From Salegentibacter salarius (lineage in GTDB: Bacteria > Bacteroidota > Bacteroidia > Flavobacteriales > Flavobacteriaceae), in assembly GCF_900168265.1 (NCBI RefSeq), contig NZ_FVZF01000005.1, forward strand, positions 62,001 to 126,000: a stretch of DNA of 64,000 bases, in the 5' to 3' direction. Below, piece after piece: positions 49,432 through 58,572 of the stretch. Position numbers and translations under genes: made by a program. A model generated the notes under the pieces. The model worked only from the letters and a program-made list of their open reading frames with translations. It did not search any database and was not told where the DNA came from. The first letter of the stretch is position 1; each line of letters starts with the position of its first letter.

Positions 49432-50445
49432 TTAGTTATTATTAGTGTTTAGCTCGCTGCCAACTTCTATTAAAAGTTCTTTGGTTGCTTCAATACCTTC
49501 TTCTGCCGATAAATTCTCACCTTCATATTCTACACCCACAAAACCGGTATAACCCGCATCCTGTACAATTTTAAGGATTCTTTTATAATCTAGTGTAGTT
49601 TCTTCGCCTTCTTCATTAAAAGCGTAAGATTTTGCGCTTACGGCTTTTGCATAAGGCATCATTTCTTTTATACCCTGGTATTTTGGATACTCTTCAATAC
49701 ACTTTGCTTCCCAGCGTTCTCCACCTTCTCTTTTAAGACAGAAATTTCCAAAGTCGGGAAGGGTACCACAGTTTTCCATATTTACATCTTTAATTACTTC
49801 TACCAGTAATTCAGCGTTGGAAGAAAGGTAACCGTGATTTTCTACAAGAACATTTACATTTTTTTCAGCTGCATATTCACTAAGAGCTTTTAAACCTTCG
49901 GTAGCCGAAGTTTTCCACTCCTCCGGCTCTTCACTTCCAAAAAGATTTACACGTATAGAGTGAGCTCCCAGAAAACTGGCGGCATCTACCCATTTTTTAT
50001 GATTTTCAACGGCTTCTTCACGTTCAGCTTTGTCAGGGCTGGCTAATTCCCCTTCCCCATCTATCATAATTAAAACATTCTCTACATTAAATTCTTCACT
50101 TTTAGCTTTTAAAGTATCCAGAACCTTCTGCATTGCTTCTTCCGGGTTTTCTGCTTTTTTAATTTTTTCAGCATAAAAAGCGCTAACATATTCAATACCT
50201 TCAAAACCCATTTCGTTTGCTTTTTCAGCAAAATCCATAGGATCTAACTCCCCGGCGAAAATAGGCCTGTTAAGCGACCATTGGGCAAGAGAAAGTTTAA
50301 AGAACGGCTCTGCATCTGCCTCGGTTTTAGTTTCAGATATATCAGTATTTTCTTTTTCTGATTTTTGGTCTTTACAGGAATAGATTCCGAGGAATAAAAA
50401 AAGTATGAGTGAAAGGGAGAAAATTTTGGTCGGTGTAATTTTCAT
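49432..50445 (-). CDS. TIM-barrel sugar isomerase/epimerase-like lipoprotein
   Basis: The 337-residue protein has a type II signal peptide (lipobox IYSC, Cys 24), an acidic linker and an AP-endonuclease-2-type TIM barrel (about 50-330) with SLAQWSLNRPIFAGELDPMD, NVNVLVENHGY, CGTLPDFGNF and FVGVEYEGENLSAE. The metal-binding Glu, Asp and Glu are present. It is unusual for a sugar isomerase to be lipid-anchored outside the cytoplasm; it pairs with the cytoplasmic isomerase at 45948. It is first in the minus-strand sugar operon, with a promoter at 50496-50525 and 18 bp before the MFS gene. Confidence 0.87.
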   Translation of the reverse strand: MKITPTKIFSLSLILFLFLGIYSCKDQKSEKENTDISETKTEADAEPFFKLSLAQWSLNRPIFAGELDPMDFAEKANEMGFEGIEYVSAFYAEKIKKAENPEEAMQKVLDTLKAKSEEFNVENVLIMIDGEGELASPDKAEREEAVENHKKWVDAASFLGAHSIRVNLFGSEEPEEWKTSATEGLKALSEYAAEKNVNVLVENHGYLSSNAELLVEVIKDVNMENCGTLPDFGNFCLKREGGERWEAKCIEEYPKYQGIKEMMPYAKAVSAKSYAFNEEGEETTLDYKRILKIVQDAGYTGFVGVEYEGENLSAEEGIEATKELLIEVGSELNTNNN

Positions 50446-50495
50446 AAAGTGAATTTTAGTTACTGGAATGTGTTGTTACTGATATTTTAGAATCT

Positions 50496-50525
50496 TAAAA
50501 GTATACTTTTTTTTAAAGAAGCAAA
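50496..50525 (-). promoter_or_regulatory. Promoter of the minus-strand sugar operon
   Basis: On the minus strand TACTTTTA (50496-50503) is one base from TAnnTTTG, with TTTG (50522-50525) 18 bp upstream. It lies 50 bp before the lipoprotein gene start. Confidence 0.5.
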
Positions 50526-50543
50526 ATTATAACCTTAAATTTA

Positions 50544-50551
50544 TATATTTG
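50544..50551 (+). promoter_or_regulatory. -7 box of the GMC oxidoreductase operon
   Basis: TATATTTG matches TAnnTTTG exactly, 41 bp before the GTG start. The -33 position (50521-50525) has no TTTG, so the promoter may need an activator. Confidence 0.45.
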
Positions 50552-50592
50552 GAAGGATTCGATTAACTAAATTATTAATTAACTACAAGACA

Positions 50593-52296
50593 GTGAGCAA
50601 TTATTATGAAAATGACACTTATGATGCTATAGTCGTAGGTACAGGAATTAGCGGCGGTTGGGCCGCAAAAGAGCTTAGTGAGAAAGGATTCAAAACACTG
50701 GTTCTAGAACGTGGGCGTATGGTAAAACATATTGAAGATTATCCTACAATGAACGATGATCCCTGGGATTATAAGTTTAAGGGACAACTAACAAGGGAAG
50801 AGGAGAAACGTCAGCAAAAACAATCCCGTACAGGTTATACTACGAATAAAGCAAGTGCGCATTGGTTTGTAGACGATATTAAACATCCCTATAATGAAAC
50901 TAAAAGATTTGACTGGATGCGTGGTTACCACGTAGGTGGAAGATCTATAATGTGGGGAAGACATAGCTACCGCTTAAGTGATCTGGATTTTGCTGCAAAT
51001 AAGAACGATGGTCACGGTGTAGATTGGCCAATTCGCTATAAAGATATCGCTCCCTGGTATGATTATGTAGAATCTTTTATTGGAGTAAGTGGTGAGAATC
51101 TTGGTTTAAGCCAATTGCCTGATGGAAAGTTTCTACCGCATATGCCTTTAAATTGTGTGGAAGATCATCTTAAAAAAAGCATGGCCGAAAACTTTACTGA
51201 TGGGCGAGTGCTAACTGCCGGAAGAGTTGCACATCTTACAGGAGATAAGGAATTTGAAGGCCGTTCAAATTGTCAGTTTAGAAATAGATGTATTCGCGGG
51301 TGTCCTTACGGAGGCTATTTTAGCAGTAATTCTTCTACCTTACCTGCAGCCGAGCGTACAGGTAATATGACTTTAAGACCAAATTCTGTAGTTCACGAAG
51401 TAGTTTACGATCCTGAAACCAAATTAGCTACCGGTGTAAAAATCATTGATGCGGAAACTAAAGAGGAAATAGAATTTAAAGCAAATGTGATTTTCCTTTG
51501 TGCTTCTGCCATTGCTTCTACAAGTATCCTTATGCAATCAAAATCTGATAGATTTGAGAACGGAATGGGGAACGATAGTGGGGAATTAGGACATAATGTA
51601 ATGGACCATCATTTTCGTGCAGGAGCTTCAGCTAAGTACGATGGCTTTGAGGATAAATATTATAAAGGTCGAAAACCAAACGGAATTTATTTGCCTCGAT
51701 TTAGAAACTTAAAAGATGGCGATAATCTTGACTTTAAACGTGGATATGGTTACCAGGGCGGTGCCGGTCGTGGAGACTGGAGCGAAACTATTGCTGAAGC
51801 ATCTTATGGTAAAGAACTAAAAGAAGCTATAGTGAAGCCTGGAGGATGGACTATGGGCCTAATGGGCTTTGGTGAAACCTTGCCTTATCACGAAAATAAA
51901 ATGACTCTGGATTATAATAAAACAGACGAATGGGGCCTTCCAACCGTAACTTTTGATGCTGAGTTCAAAGAAAACGAGCTTAAAATGAGAAAGGATATGG
52001 TAGACCAGGCTGTAGAAATGCTGGAGAAAGGTGGTTTTAAAGATATTAAACCTTACGATTATTTGGGTGCTCCGGGTCTGGGAATTCACGAAATGGGAAC
52101 AGCCCGAATGGGTAGAGATCCAAAAACATCGGTTTTAAATGGTAATAACCAGGTGCACGCAGCTCCTAATGTATATGTTACCGATGGTTCGTTTATGACC
52201 TCTGCTGGTTGTCAAAATCCATCTTTAACCTATATGGCTATGACGGCAAGAGCAGCAGATCACGCTTCTAAAAATTTCAAAAAATCTAACGCCTAA
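50593..52296 (+). CDS. GMC-family FAD oxidoreductase, gluconate/sugar dehydrogenase large subunit
   Basis: The 567-residue protein starts at a GTG. It has the FAD motif AIVVGTGISGGWAAKELSEK and the C-terminal GMC region (MGTARMGRDPKTSVLNGNNQ, then SFMTSAGCQNPSLTYMAMTA). The Cys-rich stretch CQFRNRCIRGCPYGG (about 229-243) is found in the gluconate 2-dehydrogenase type. The lack of a signal peptide fits the large subunit being exported with its small, Tat-signal subunit, encoded 10 bp downstream. It would oxidise a sugar, most likely at C3, and pass electrons to a cytochrome that is not in this window. It is divergent from the minus-strand sugar operon. Confidence 0.92.
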   Translation: MSNYYENDTYDAIVVGTGISGGWAAKELSEKGFKTLVLERGRMVKHIEDYPTMNDDPWDYKFKGQLTREEEKRQQKQSRTGYTTNKASAHWFVDDIKHPYNETKRFDWMRGYHVGGRSIMWGRHSYRLSDLDFAANKNDGHGVDWPIRYKDIAPWYDYVESFIGVSGENLGLSQLPDGKFLPHMPLNCVEDHLKKSMAENFTDGRVLTAGRVAHLTGDKEFEGRSNCQFRNRCIRGCPYGGYFSSNSSTLPAAERTGNMTLRPNSVVHEVVYDPETKLATGVKIIDAETKEEIEFKANVIFLCASAIASTSILMQSKSDRFENGMGNDSGELGHNVMDHHFRAGASAKYDGFEDKYYKGRKPNGIYLPRFRNLKDGDNLDFKRGYGYQGGAGRGDWSETIAEASYGKELKEAIVKPGGWTMGLMGFGETLPYHENKMTLDYNKTDEWGLPTVTFDAEFKENELKMRKDMVDQAVEMLEKGGFKDIKPYDYLGAPGLGIHEMGTARMGRDPKTSVLNGNNQVHAAPNVYVTDGSFMTSAGCQNPSLTYMAMTARAADHASKNFKKSNA

Positions 52297-52306
52297 AATT
52301 AGAATT

Positions 52307-52951
52307 ATGAACAGAAGACAGGCATTAAGAAACATAGGACTTGGAGCTGGGGCCATTATCGTAGGCCCAACTACCTTAAACCTTTTACAAAGCTGTAAAA
52401 ATGATCCTACCTATAACTGGGAACCTACATTTTTAAGTGCATCTAATGGTTTTGCGTTAAAACAGATTTTAGAGGTAATTATTCCCAAAACTGAAACTCC
52501 CGGAGCCGAAGACCTAAATATTGCTGAATTTATAGATTCCTATATGCAAGAAGTAGCTTCTAAGGAAAGACAGGATAAATTCAAACAATCTGCAGATGCA
52601 TTTTCAAGAGCATTTAAGAATGAATTTGATAAAGAAGAAGGAGAAGGAAGTCCTGAAGAATATGACCAAATGGTGGCCAAATACTTAAAGGCTACTCCTG
52701 CTGAAATGGATGAGATTGCGAAACGAAATACCGAAACTCAAGATCCACAGGATAGAGATCTAAAAGTTACTTTAGATGCAGATGCCGGTTCCCTGGCTTA
52801 TTTACAGGAGGTACGCAATATGGGAATATGGGCATATAAAACCAGTGAAGAGATCGGTGAAAATGTAATGTGGTATGATCCGGTTCCCGGGGAGTATATT
52901 CCTTGCGGACCAGTAGATGAATTAGGTGGAGGTAAAGCTATGTCTCTTTAA
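52307..52951 (+). CDS. Gluconate 2-dehydrogenase subunit 3-like protein with Tat-lipoprotein signal
   Basis: The 214-residue protein has a twin-arginine signal (NRRQALRNIGLGAGAI) ending in a possible lipobox LLQSC (Cys 30). The rest (about 45-210) matches the small-subunit family that escorts GMC dehydrogenases (FALKQILEVIIPKTETPGA and AEFIDSYMQEVAS). It probably carries the folded large subunit across the inner membrane through Tat. It is coupled to the GMC gene with a 10-bp gap, and a terminator follows. The c-type cytochrome usually found in such three-part enzymes is absent here. Confidence 0.9.
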   Translation: MNRRQALRNIGLGAGAIIVGPTTLNLLQSCKNDPTYNWEPTFLSASNGFALKQILEVIIPKTETPGAEDLNIAEFIDSYMQEVASKERQDKFKQSADAFSRAFKNEFDKEEGEGSPEEYDQMVAKYLKATPAEMDEIAKRNTETQDPQDRDLKVTLDADAGSLAYLQEVRNMGIWAYKTSEEIGENVMWYDPVPGEYIPCGPVDELGGGKAMSL

Positions 52952-52991
52952 TCATTATTTAAAACTTAAATCGCATTACTGAATAATTAAG

Positions 52992-53022
52992 CCCTCACAG
53001 TTTCATTCTGTGAGGGTTTTTT
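52992..53022 (+). terminator. Terminator of the GMC operon
   Basis: A perfect 9-bp stem CCCTCACAG/CTGTGAGGG (52992-53000 with 53008-53016), a 7-nt loop and TTTTTT lie 41 bp after the stop. Confidence 0.93.
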
Positions 53023-53063
53023 GATTTTTAAAATCAGAGTTTAGCGTGTTTTTCTTTGTGTTC

Positions 53064-53966
53064 TTATTCGGCAATAGGAAGGTATATATCTGCCTGCCAT
53101 TGCGATTCATCCCCTCCCATTTGAGGATTATTCTGAAAAACCTCCAGGATATTCTCAGTTTTCACTGCAATATTATTTTTTTCTGCATAATCTATTAGAT
53201 GCATCCAGGCGTAATGGGAAAACATATAATTTCCGTAATAACTGGCTTTTAAGGTTTTTTCCGCAGGAATATTTTTAATCTTAATAATAGGATGTGCCGG
53301 ATATGATCCCATTTTTACAATAGGAAAACAGAAATTAAAACTGATTTGTTTAGTGGTTTGATCCCATGAATCAATTAGTATTCTGGGCCTGCCGCGTGTT
53401 TCTAGTTCATTGTTCAGGATATAACCAGATAATATATCTATGGTTTTCATCATCTCAAAAGCTTTCTGCTCAACGCTGCTTTCAGCATCTATGCAAGCAC
53501 AAATATTTTCAGGAGAAGAGGTTTTTCCTTTAATTTTTACAGAATATAGTTTGAGATTAGCATTGAGGGCTTCTTTAAAAAACTGTATTTCTTCTTTCAT
53601 TTCCTGTTGGAAATCGTTTTGCCCTGTTAGCAATAAAAAGCGATCCTTAAAGGAATGGTTTTGATTCTTAACATTCACTTTTACCTTATGAATAGAATCA
53701 TTCTTTTTGCTAATGATCCAGTTAAGGTCGTAGGACTCCTCACCTAATTTTGCGTTTTGTAATACTTTAGAAAAGTCAGCTCCAATCGTTGTGTTCTTAA
53801 TCTCCAAATTATCAAAACGAGGGACATCCAGCCTATAGGCTATTTCGCCGGGTATTGCTTTAGTTTCAAAATGAATTGCATAATCTCTATCCTTAATTGC
53901 AAAATACCAGAGCAAAAAAAGTACAGGTATACCTATAAGGATGAACAGCCAATTTTTTTTTGACAT
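53064..53966 (-). CDS. Membrane-anchored GyrI-like/effector-binding domain protein
   Basis: The 300-residue protein has one N-terminal membrane helix (about 7-24) followed by a polyketide-cyclase/START-like first part (about 35-140) and a GyrI-like effector-binding domain (about 150-298; for example KTLKASYYGNYMFSHYAWMH and PQMGGDESQWQADIYLPIAE). GyrI-like domains bind small molecules. The anchor leaves the domain outside the cytoplasm. It is the last gene of the haloperoxidase/VCBS block, 4 bp after the haloperoxidase stop, so it is probably co-transcribed. It may be a sensor or carrier; function unknown. Confidence 0.65.
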   Translation of the reverse strand: MSKKNWLFILIGIPVLFLLWYFAIKDRDYAIHFETKAIPGEIAYRLDVPRFDNLEIKNTTIGADFSKVLQNAKLGEESYDLNWIISKKNDSIHKVKVNVKNQNHSFKDRFLLLTGQNDFQQEMKEEIQFFKEALNANLKLYSVKIKGKTSSPENICACIDAESSVEQKAFEMMKTIDILSGYILNNELETRGRPRILIDSWDQTTKQISFNFCFPIVKMGSYPAHPIIKIKNIPAEKTLKASYYGNYMFSHYAWMHLIDYAEKNNIAVKTENILEVFQNNPQMGGDESQWQADIYLPIAE

Positions 53967-53970
53967 TTAC

Positions 53971-55305
53971 TTAGTAGGTGAGAGGTTGTAGGTTGAGGTC
54001 TTTTACGACGTGGTTGCCCAAATTTTTCCCTTGAACAAGGCCGTTTTCTATAGCAGCACGATAGTGTATACCGCCATACAATCTACTTACGGCAGCCTCG
54101 CTGGCGGCGTGAGAGAAAGATTTAAAAGATCTTACCGGTAAGCCATATTTTACTTCAGTATCGTCTTCAAAACTAAATTCTTCCCCAAAAATTTTAGTAA
54201 GCACTATGGAAGCTGCCCCTGATACAACAGAATGACCACTGGAATACTCCGGGAATGGAGGAGTTTGTAAAACAGGTTTCCAATTTTCATCTACGTATTT
54301 ATTAATTAAAGTTTCTGGTCTTACCAGGTTGCTACTGTATTTTTCCTCCCAGCAACTTATAAATCCGTCAGCAAGTGCGATAGCTGTGGCCGTGTATGCG
54401 TAAGAACTCTGAGCGAAATCAAGATCGACTTTTTTTGAGGCTATTTTGCAAATACCCATCCAGTGGCCTCCGGGAGTTATCTTTTTTGTAGCAAACATTA
54501 GATGACCACGTTGAGTAGAAACATAAGGGTTGCAATCCCAGAATTGAGCAATTTTAACCTCTTCAGCTTCATCTCCCTCTTTCTCCATTTTTTTGTTTAT
54601 TTCATAAACTTCAATAAGTTCATCATAGAATGCCGTGCCTTCTTCTAAAGAGAAATCGGGGTGAGGTGCTGGTTTAAATTGGGAAGCAGAATCCAGGGTA
54701 AAAGGTCTTATTTTTGGCCAGTGTGGCTCAATCCCATCCATATAGGAAGGCGGCGTAGGCTGCCAACGACCCGGGTCGTCACTATACACGGAGTATTTAG
54801 GCATAGTACGCGTTTCTTTATAATTATCTTTATCTATCCATTTAGAAAGATGTTGCGCAACTTCCAGCCCATAAGATTTCGAGGTATTGAATTCCTCCTC
54901 ATTCGTTTTTTTCCAATTAGTGTAAAGACTGTCACGATAGGAAGTTAGGAATTCTTCAGAAAATATTAATTTTTTTCCTATCTCCATTTGGGCAACCAGT
55001 GCTGCAACTTTAAAATTTATTTTAGCTGTAGAATCGGCTTTTGGAATTGGTTGTAGTTCCTTAAAATTTGAAGTTAGATCAATTAAATCTTTGTTCTCCT
55101 GTCGTATAATTTGGTAGGCGGCCAGGTTGGAATAAGCGTATATTCGGCTGGCTACCGGAGGTGAAAAAATATCATGCACCATAATATCTGTGATCTTATC
55201 AACAGTTTGATGATAATTTTCAGCAGAAATCACAATAGGTTTTTCTTCCTTAGTACAGGAACTTAAAACAACAGTACAAATAATTATATAAAGAAATTTC
55301 CTCAT
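53971..55305 (-). CDS. Vanadium-haloperoxidase/PAP2-fold lipoprotein
   Basis: The 444-residue protein has a type II signal peptide (lipobox LSSC, Cys 17). The vanadate/phosphate-binding signature is there in part: Lys 322-x6-Arg 329-Pro, then SSGH at 355-358 (normally PSGH) and Ser-Arg 407-408 followed by His 414. The Asp expected four residues after that His is Ala 418. A normal vanadium haloperoxidase has both Pro and Asp, so catalysis may be phosphatase-like or altered. The start follows the stop of the VCBS gene with no gap. It is lipid-anchored outside the cytoplasm, in the SusCD/VCBS block. Confidence 0.8.
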   Translation of the reverse strand: MRKFLYIIICTVVLSSCTKEEKPIVISAENYHQTVDKITDIMVHDIFSPPVASRIYAYSNLAAYQIIRQENKDLIDLTSNFKELQPIPKADSTAKINFKVAALVAQMEIGKKLIFSEEFLTSYRDSLYTNWKKTNEEEFNTSKSYGLEVAQHLSKWIDKDNYKETRTMPKYSVYSDDPGRWQPTPPSYMDGIEPHWPKIRPFTLDSASQFKPAPHPDFSLEEGTAFYDELIEVYEINKKMEKEGDEAEEVKIAQFWDCNPYVSTQRGHLMFATKKITPGGHWMGICKIASKKVDLDFAQSSYAYTATAIALADGFISCWEEKYSSNLVRPETLINKYVDENWKPVLQTPPFPEYSSGHSVVSGAASIVLTKIFGEEFSFEDDTEVKYGLPVRSFKSFSHAASEAAVSRLYGGIHYRAAIENGLVQGKNLGNHVVKDLNLQPLTY

Positions 55306-58300
55306 TTAATCCTTTAATTTATAAAATTCTGGTTTACCGTTATTCAGACTTACCATAAGATAATTATTACCACTGAAAGACACAATATCAAGGCTTCTTA
55401 CACTTTTTTGCGTCAAATTTAAACCAATCTCAACACCCTCCAGAATTTCGCCATTTTTCGTAATAATATTTCCTGCCAGGGCATCAAACCTGCCGTGATA
55501 AGGTGTTACTCCAAAATAATTCCCGGCAACTAATACTTCTTCCTGATTATCCTTATTAAAATCTGCTTTTAAAAATGCCAAAATAGGTGCAGTTTGCAAC
55601 GCATTTTTAAACGCTTTAAAAGTAAACTTTCCATCCTGATTTAGCAAATATCCGGAAGCCATTGTGTGTACTTCCAGTAAGTTAGCTTTTTCTAAAGCCT
55701 CTTTTTCAAAAATATTTTCAATGGTTTTTCCGGCAAAATCCTTATAAGCTGGGAATTTCTTACGTAAATAGGAAAGTTGCCCAACCAATTCATCCAGCCC
55801 ATTTGCAGGATAATACTTTTCATTTTTTGCATAAGCCACAATTGTTTCTGTACTTCCGTTATTGTCAAAATCTGAATAATACATTTTTAACGGAAACTCT
55901 GCTGAAGCAGGGAATTTGGTGTTCAGCCCCCAATTTCCTAGCAAATAATCCATTTGCCCGTCGTCATTTATATCAAACGGAACGATGCTTTGCCAAAGGC
56001 CGTTTAGTTTTTTATCCAGGATTTTTCCTGAAATATTCTCTAATTTCCCATTGCTATTTCTGAAAAATTGCGGTGACATCCATTCGCCAATTACAATAAG
56101 ATCTTCCTGGCCATCTTGATCAAAATCGGTCCAAATGGCGTCAGTTACCATTCCTAAGTTTTCTAATTCTGGATTCTTCTGAATCTTAAAATTTCCGTCT
56201 TCATTTATAAGCAAATAGGAGGATGGAAGTTTTCCAAAATCGTTAGAAACTGCCGCTCCGCCTACAAAAACATCCAGGTCCCCATCGCCATCAATATCAC
56301 TTAATTTCGCTACTGAAGTATTTTCGAAATATTCAGGCAATTCTTTAGCCGTAAGTTCTCCATTTTCAAAGGCATAAAGTCTATCCAGTAAAGCATCAGC
56401 CTCGCCATAGAATTCACCACCGCCTGAAGTAACAAAAAGTTCATTGCTGCTATCCTTGTTTAAATTCGCAATAACTGCCGAGGTGTTTTCGGTTTTTTCA
56501 TCTGCCTTCAATAATTTTAGATCCTGCTTTATAAAGGAATTCTTCTGTTGAAAATAGATTTCTGCCGAGTCAAATTTTGAATTTCCGAAGTAAATATCAT
56601 CCAAACCATCAGCGTTTAAATCTCCAACTGCAACCGCTGGGCCGCGATCGGAAATTTGATAAGGAATCAATTTTTGGCGATCAAAATCTGTGTACCTGTT
56701 TTCCCGGTGGTTGAAATTAATACCCGGTAAAGAATCTATTTTCTCAAACCAGGGCTTTGGAGCAGGAAAAAGTTTTTTATAGTTGATCTTTTCAAGATTC
56801 TGACCTGGACTTATTTCTAAATGCTGATTTAGAACAACTCCTGTTTGTTTCTGAAATGTATTGTCTGGCCAAATAATTAAGAGGGAATCTAATTTCTTAT
56901 TCTTCTGAAATCCGAAATGAATAATAGGTTCTGAAGAAGATTGAAATCCCTTAGAATTATAGAGCTGACGGGTTTGCATTTTGCCATCCTGCCAGGCGAT
57001 TGCTTTTGTGCCAATCCCGAATGTATTTTTATTTTTCAGCTTAAATGATAATTGTAAGTAAGCCGAAGTGGAATCAGATTGGTTTTCGTAAATACTCGCA
57101 TTAGCATCAATATTATTACTCACAACATCCAAATCGCCGTCATTGTCTAGATCGGCATAAGCGATTCCCGTAGAGATCACAGAATCGCGCGTAATCCATT
57201 TGCCCGATTGATCTTTAAAATCAAGGTCTTCCGAACCTTTAAAGACATAATTGTGCACCTTTCCCGATGGCATCCTATCCAGGGCTTCGTTATCTACCAG
57301 GCGAGTATTATTTATTTTATTACGGATCTGGTTACTGGAAACATATTTAATATAATCCAAATCGTTAGGGCGTTTTGGAATCCCGGTTGCAATAAAAAGA
57401 TCCTGAAATCCATCCTGATCAAAATCGGCGAACAGGGGAGCCCAACTCCAATCTGTTGCTGCTACGCCATTTAAAAGTCCGGTTTCCTGGAAATATTCAC
57501 CGCGTTGGTTAATATGGAGCATATTCCTGGTATACTGGTTATGATATCCAAGTTCTTCGGTTTTTAGTTTATCCAGGTCTCTGGGATCGTCACCTACAGA
57601 TGCTTTTAAAACTTTTTCATCTTCCGGAAGCATATCCAGCGTCATCATATCTATAAAACCATCATTATTCACATCGGCCGCATCATTTCCCATTGAAAAC
57701 CGACTCACATGCCCAAATTTAGATTTTAGCGTTTCGGTAAAGGTACCGTCGCCGTTATTTAAATAATAATAGTCGTCTTCATGAAAATCATTACTTACAT
57801 AAATATCCGTAAAGCCATCATTATTAAAATCAGCGGTAGCGAGGCCCAGCCCATAACCATTTGCACCTCCATAAATGCCGGCTTCTTCACTTATATCTGT
57901 AAATTTTCCGTCGTCATTTCTTAAAAGTTTATCTCCACTTTCTGCAATCCGCTTATTGCGAATATCAGCCGGGCCATAAGTATTTACAGTGTGTACGGCA
58001 TGGTTTAGGAGATACATATCCAAATCGCCATCGTTATCAAAATCGAAAAAAGCAGCGGTAGAAGAATAATTCCTAAAATCTAACCCGAATTCTTCGGCTT
58101 TTTCAGTAAATGTACCATCACCGTTATTGATGAATAATTCGTTTTTTCCATTTAAACCGTTGATTCCAGAGACGGCGCATACATAAATATCCAGAAAACC
58201 ATCGCCGTTAACATCAGCCATAACTACTCCGGTATTCCAGTCTGAATTTCCTGCCACGCCAGCCTTTTCTGTAATATCTTCAAACTGCATATTTCCCTTA

Positions 58301-58572
58301 TTGAGAAAAAGCTTGTTTTTCACCTGGTTTCCGGTAAGGTAAATATCGGGTAGCCCATTGTTATCAATATCTCCAACGGCTACACCGCCGCCATTGTAGA
58401 AGTATAAATAATCTAAAATATTAAGCGCGTTGGTTTCCGTAAGCTCGTTGCTAAAATTTAAGCCTGTAGTTTCTGCCGGAAGTTTTTCAAAGAGAAAATC
58501 CTCAGGTGTTTTTTCTTTTTCACAGGAAGCGAAAAAGATCATTAAAATTATCAGGCTAAAGGGCTTTTTCAT
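55306..58572 (-). CDS. VCBS/FG-GAP repeat lipoprotein with ASPIC/UnbV domain
   Basis: The 1088-residue protein has a type II signal peptide (lipobox FASC, Cys 17) and two sets of FG-GAP/VCBS blades with calcium-type loops, for example GDIDNNGLPDIYLTGN, ADVNGDGFLDIYVC and SDIDGDGDLDVFVGG. Between the sets lies an ASPIC/UnbV region (about 500-595: FGIGTKAIAWQDG, then SLLIIWPDNT). The blades form beta-propellers that bind calcium and ligands at the cell surface. It overlaps the upstream paralogue by 17 bp and is followed without gap by the haloperoxidase-fold gene, so the block is one operon. Its ligand is unknown. Confidence 0.9.
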   Translation of the reverse strand: MKKPFSLIILMIFFASCEKEKTPEDFLFEKLPAETTGLNFSNELTETNALNILDYLYFYNGGGVAVGDIDNNGLPDIYLTGNQVKNKLFLNKGNMQFEDITEKAGVAGNSDWNTGVVMADVNGDGFLDIYVCAVSGINGLNGKNELFINNGDGTFTEKAEEFGLDFRNYSSTAAFFDFDNDGDLDMYLLNHAVHTVNTYGPADIRNKRIAESGDKLLRNDDGKFTDISEEAGIYGGANGYGLGLATADFNNDGFTDIYVSNDFHEDDYYYLNNGDGTFTETLKSKFGHVSRFSMGNDAADVNNDGFIDMMTLDMLPEDEKVLKASVGDDPRDLDKLKTEELGYHNQYTRNMLHINQRGEYFQETGLLNGVAATDWSWAPLFADFDQDGFQDLFIATGIPKRPNDLDYIKYVSSNQIRNKINNTRLVDNEALDRMPSGKVHNYVFKGSEDLDFKDQSGKWITRDSVISTGIAYADLDNDGDLDVVSNNIDANASIYENQSDSTSAYLQLSFKLKNKNTFGIGTKAIAWQDGKMQTRQLYNSKGFQSSSEPIIHFGFQKNKKLDSLLIIWPDNTFQKQTGVVLNQHLEISPGQNLEKINYKKLFPAPKPWFEKIDSLPGINFNHRENRYTDFDRQKLIPYQISDRGPAVAVGDLNADGLDDIYFGNSKFDSAEIYFQQKNSFIKQDLKLLKADEKTENTSAVIANLNKDSSNELFVTSGGGEFYGEADALLDRLYAFENGELTAKELPEYFENTSVAKLSDIDGDGDLDVFVGGAAVSNDFGKLPSSYLLINEDGNFKIQKNPELENLGMVTDAIWTDFDQDGQEDLIVIGEWMSPQFFRNSNGKLENISGKILDKKLNGLWQSIVPFDINDDGQMDYLLGNWGLNTKFPASAEFPLKMYYSDFDNNGSTETIVAYAKNEKYYPANGLDELVGQLSYLRKKFPAYKDFAGKTIENIFEKEALEKANLLEVHTMASGYLLNQDGKFTFKAFKNALQTAPILAFLKADFNKDNQEEVLVAGNYFGVTPYHGRFDALAGNIITKNGEILEGVEIGLNLTQKSVRSLDIVSFSGNNYLMVSLNNGKPEFYKLKD

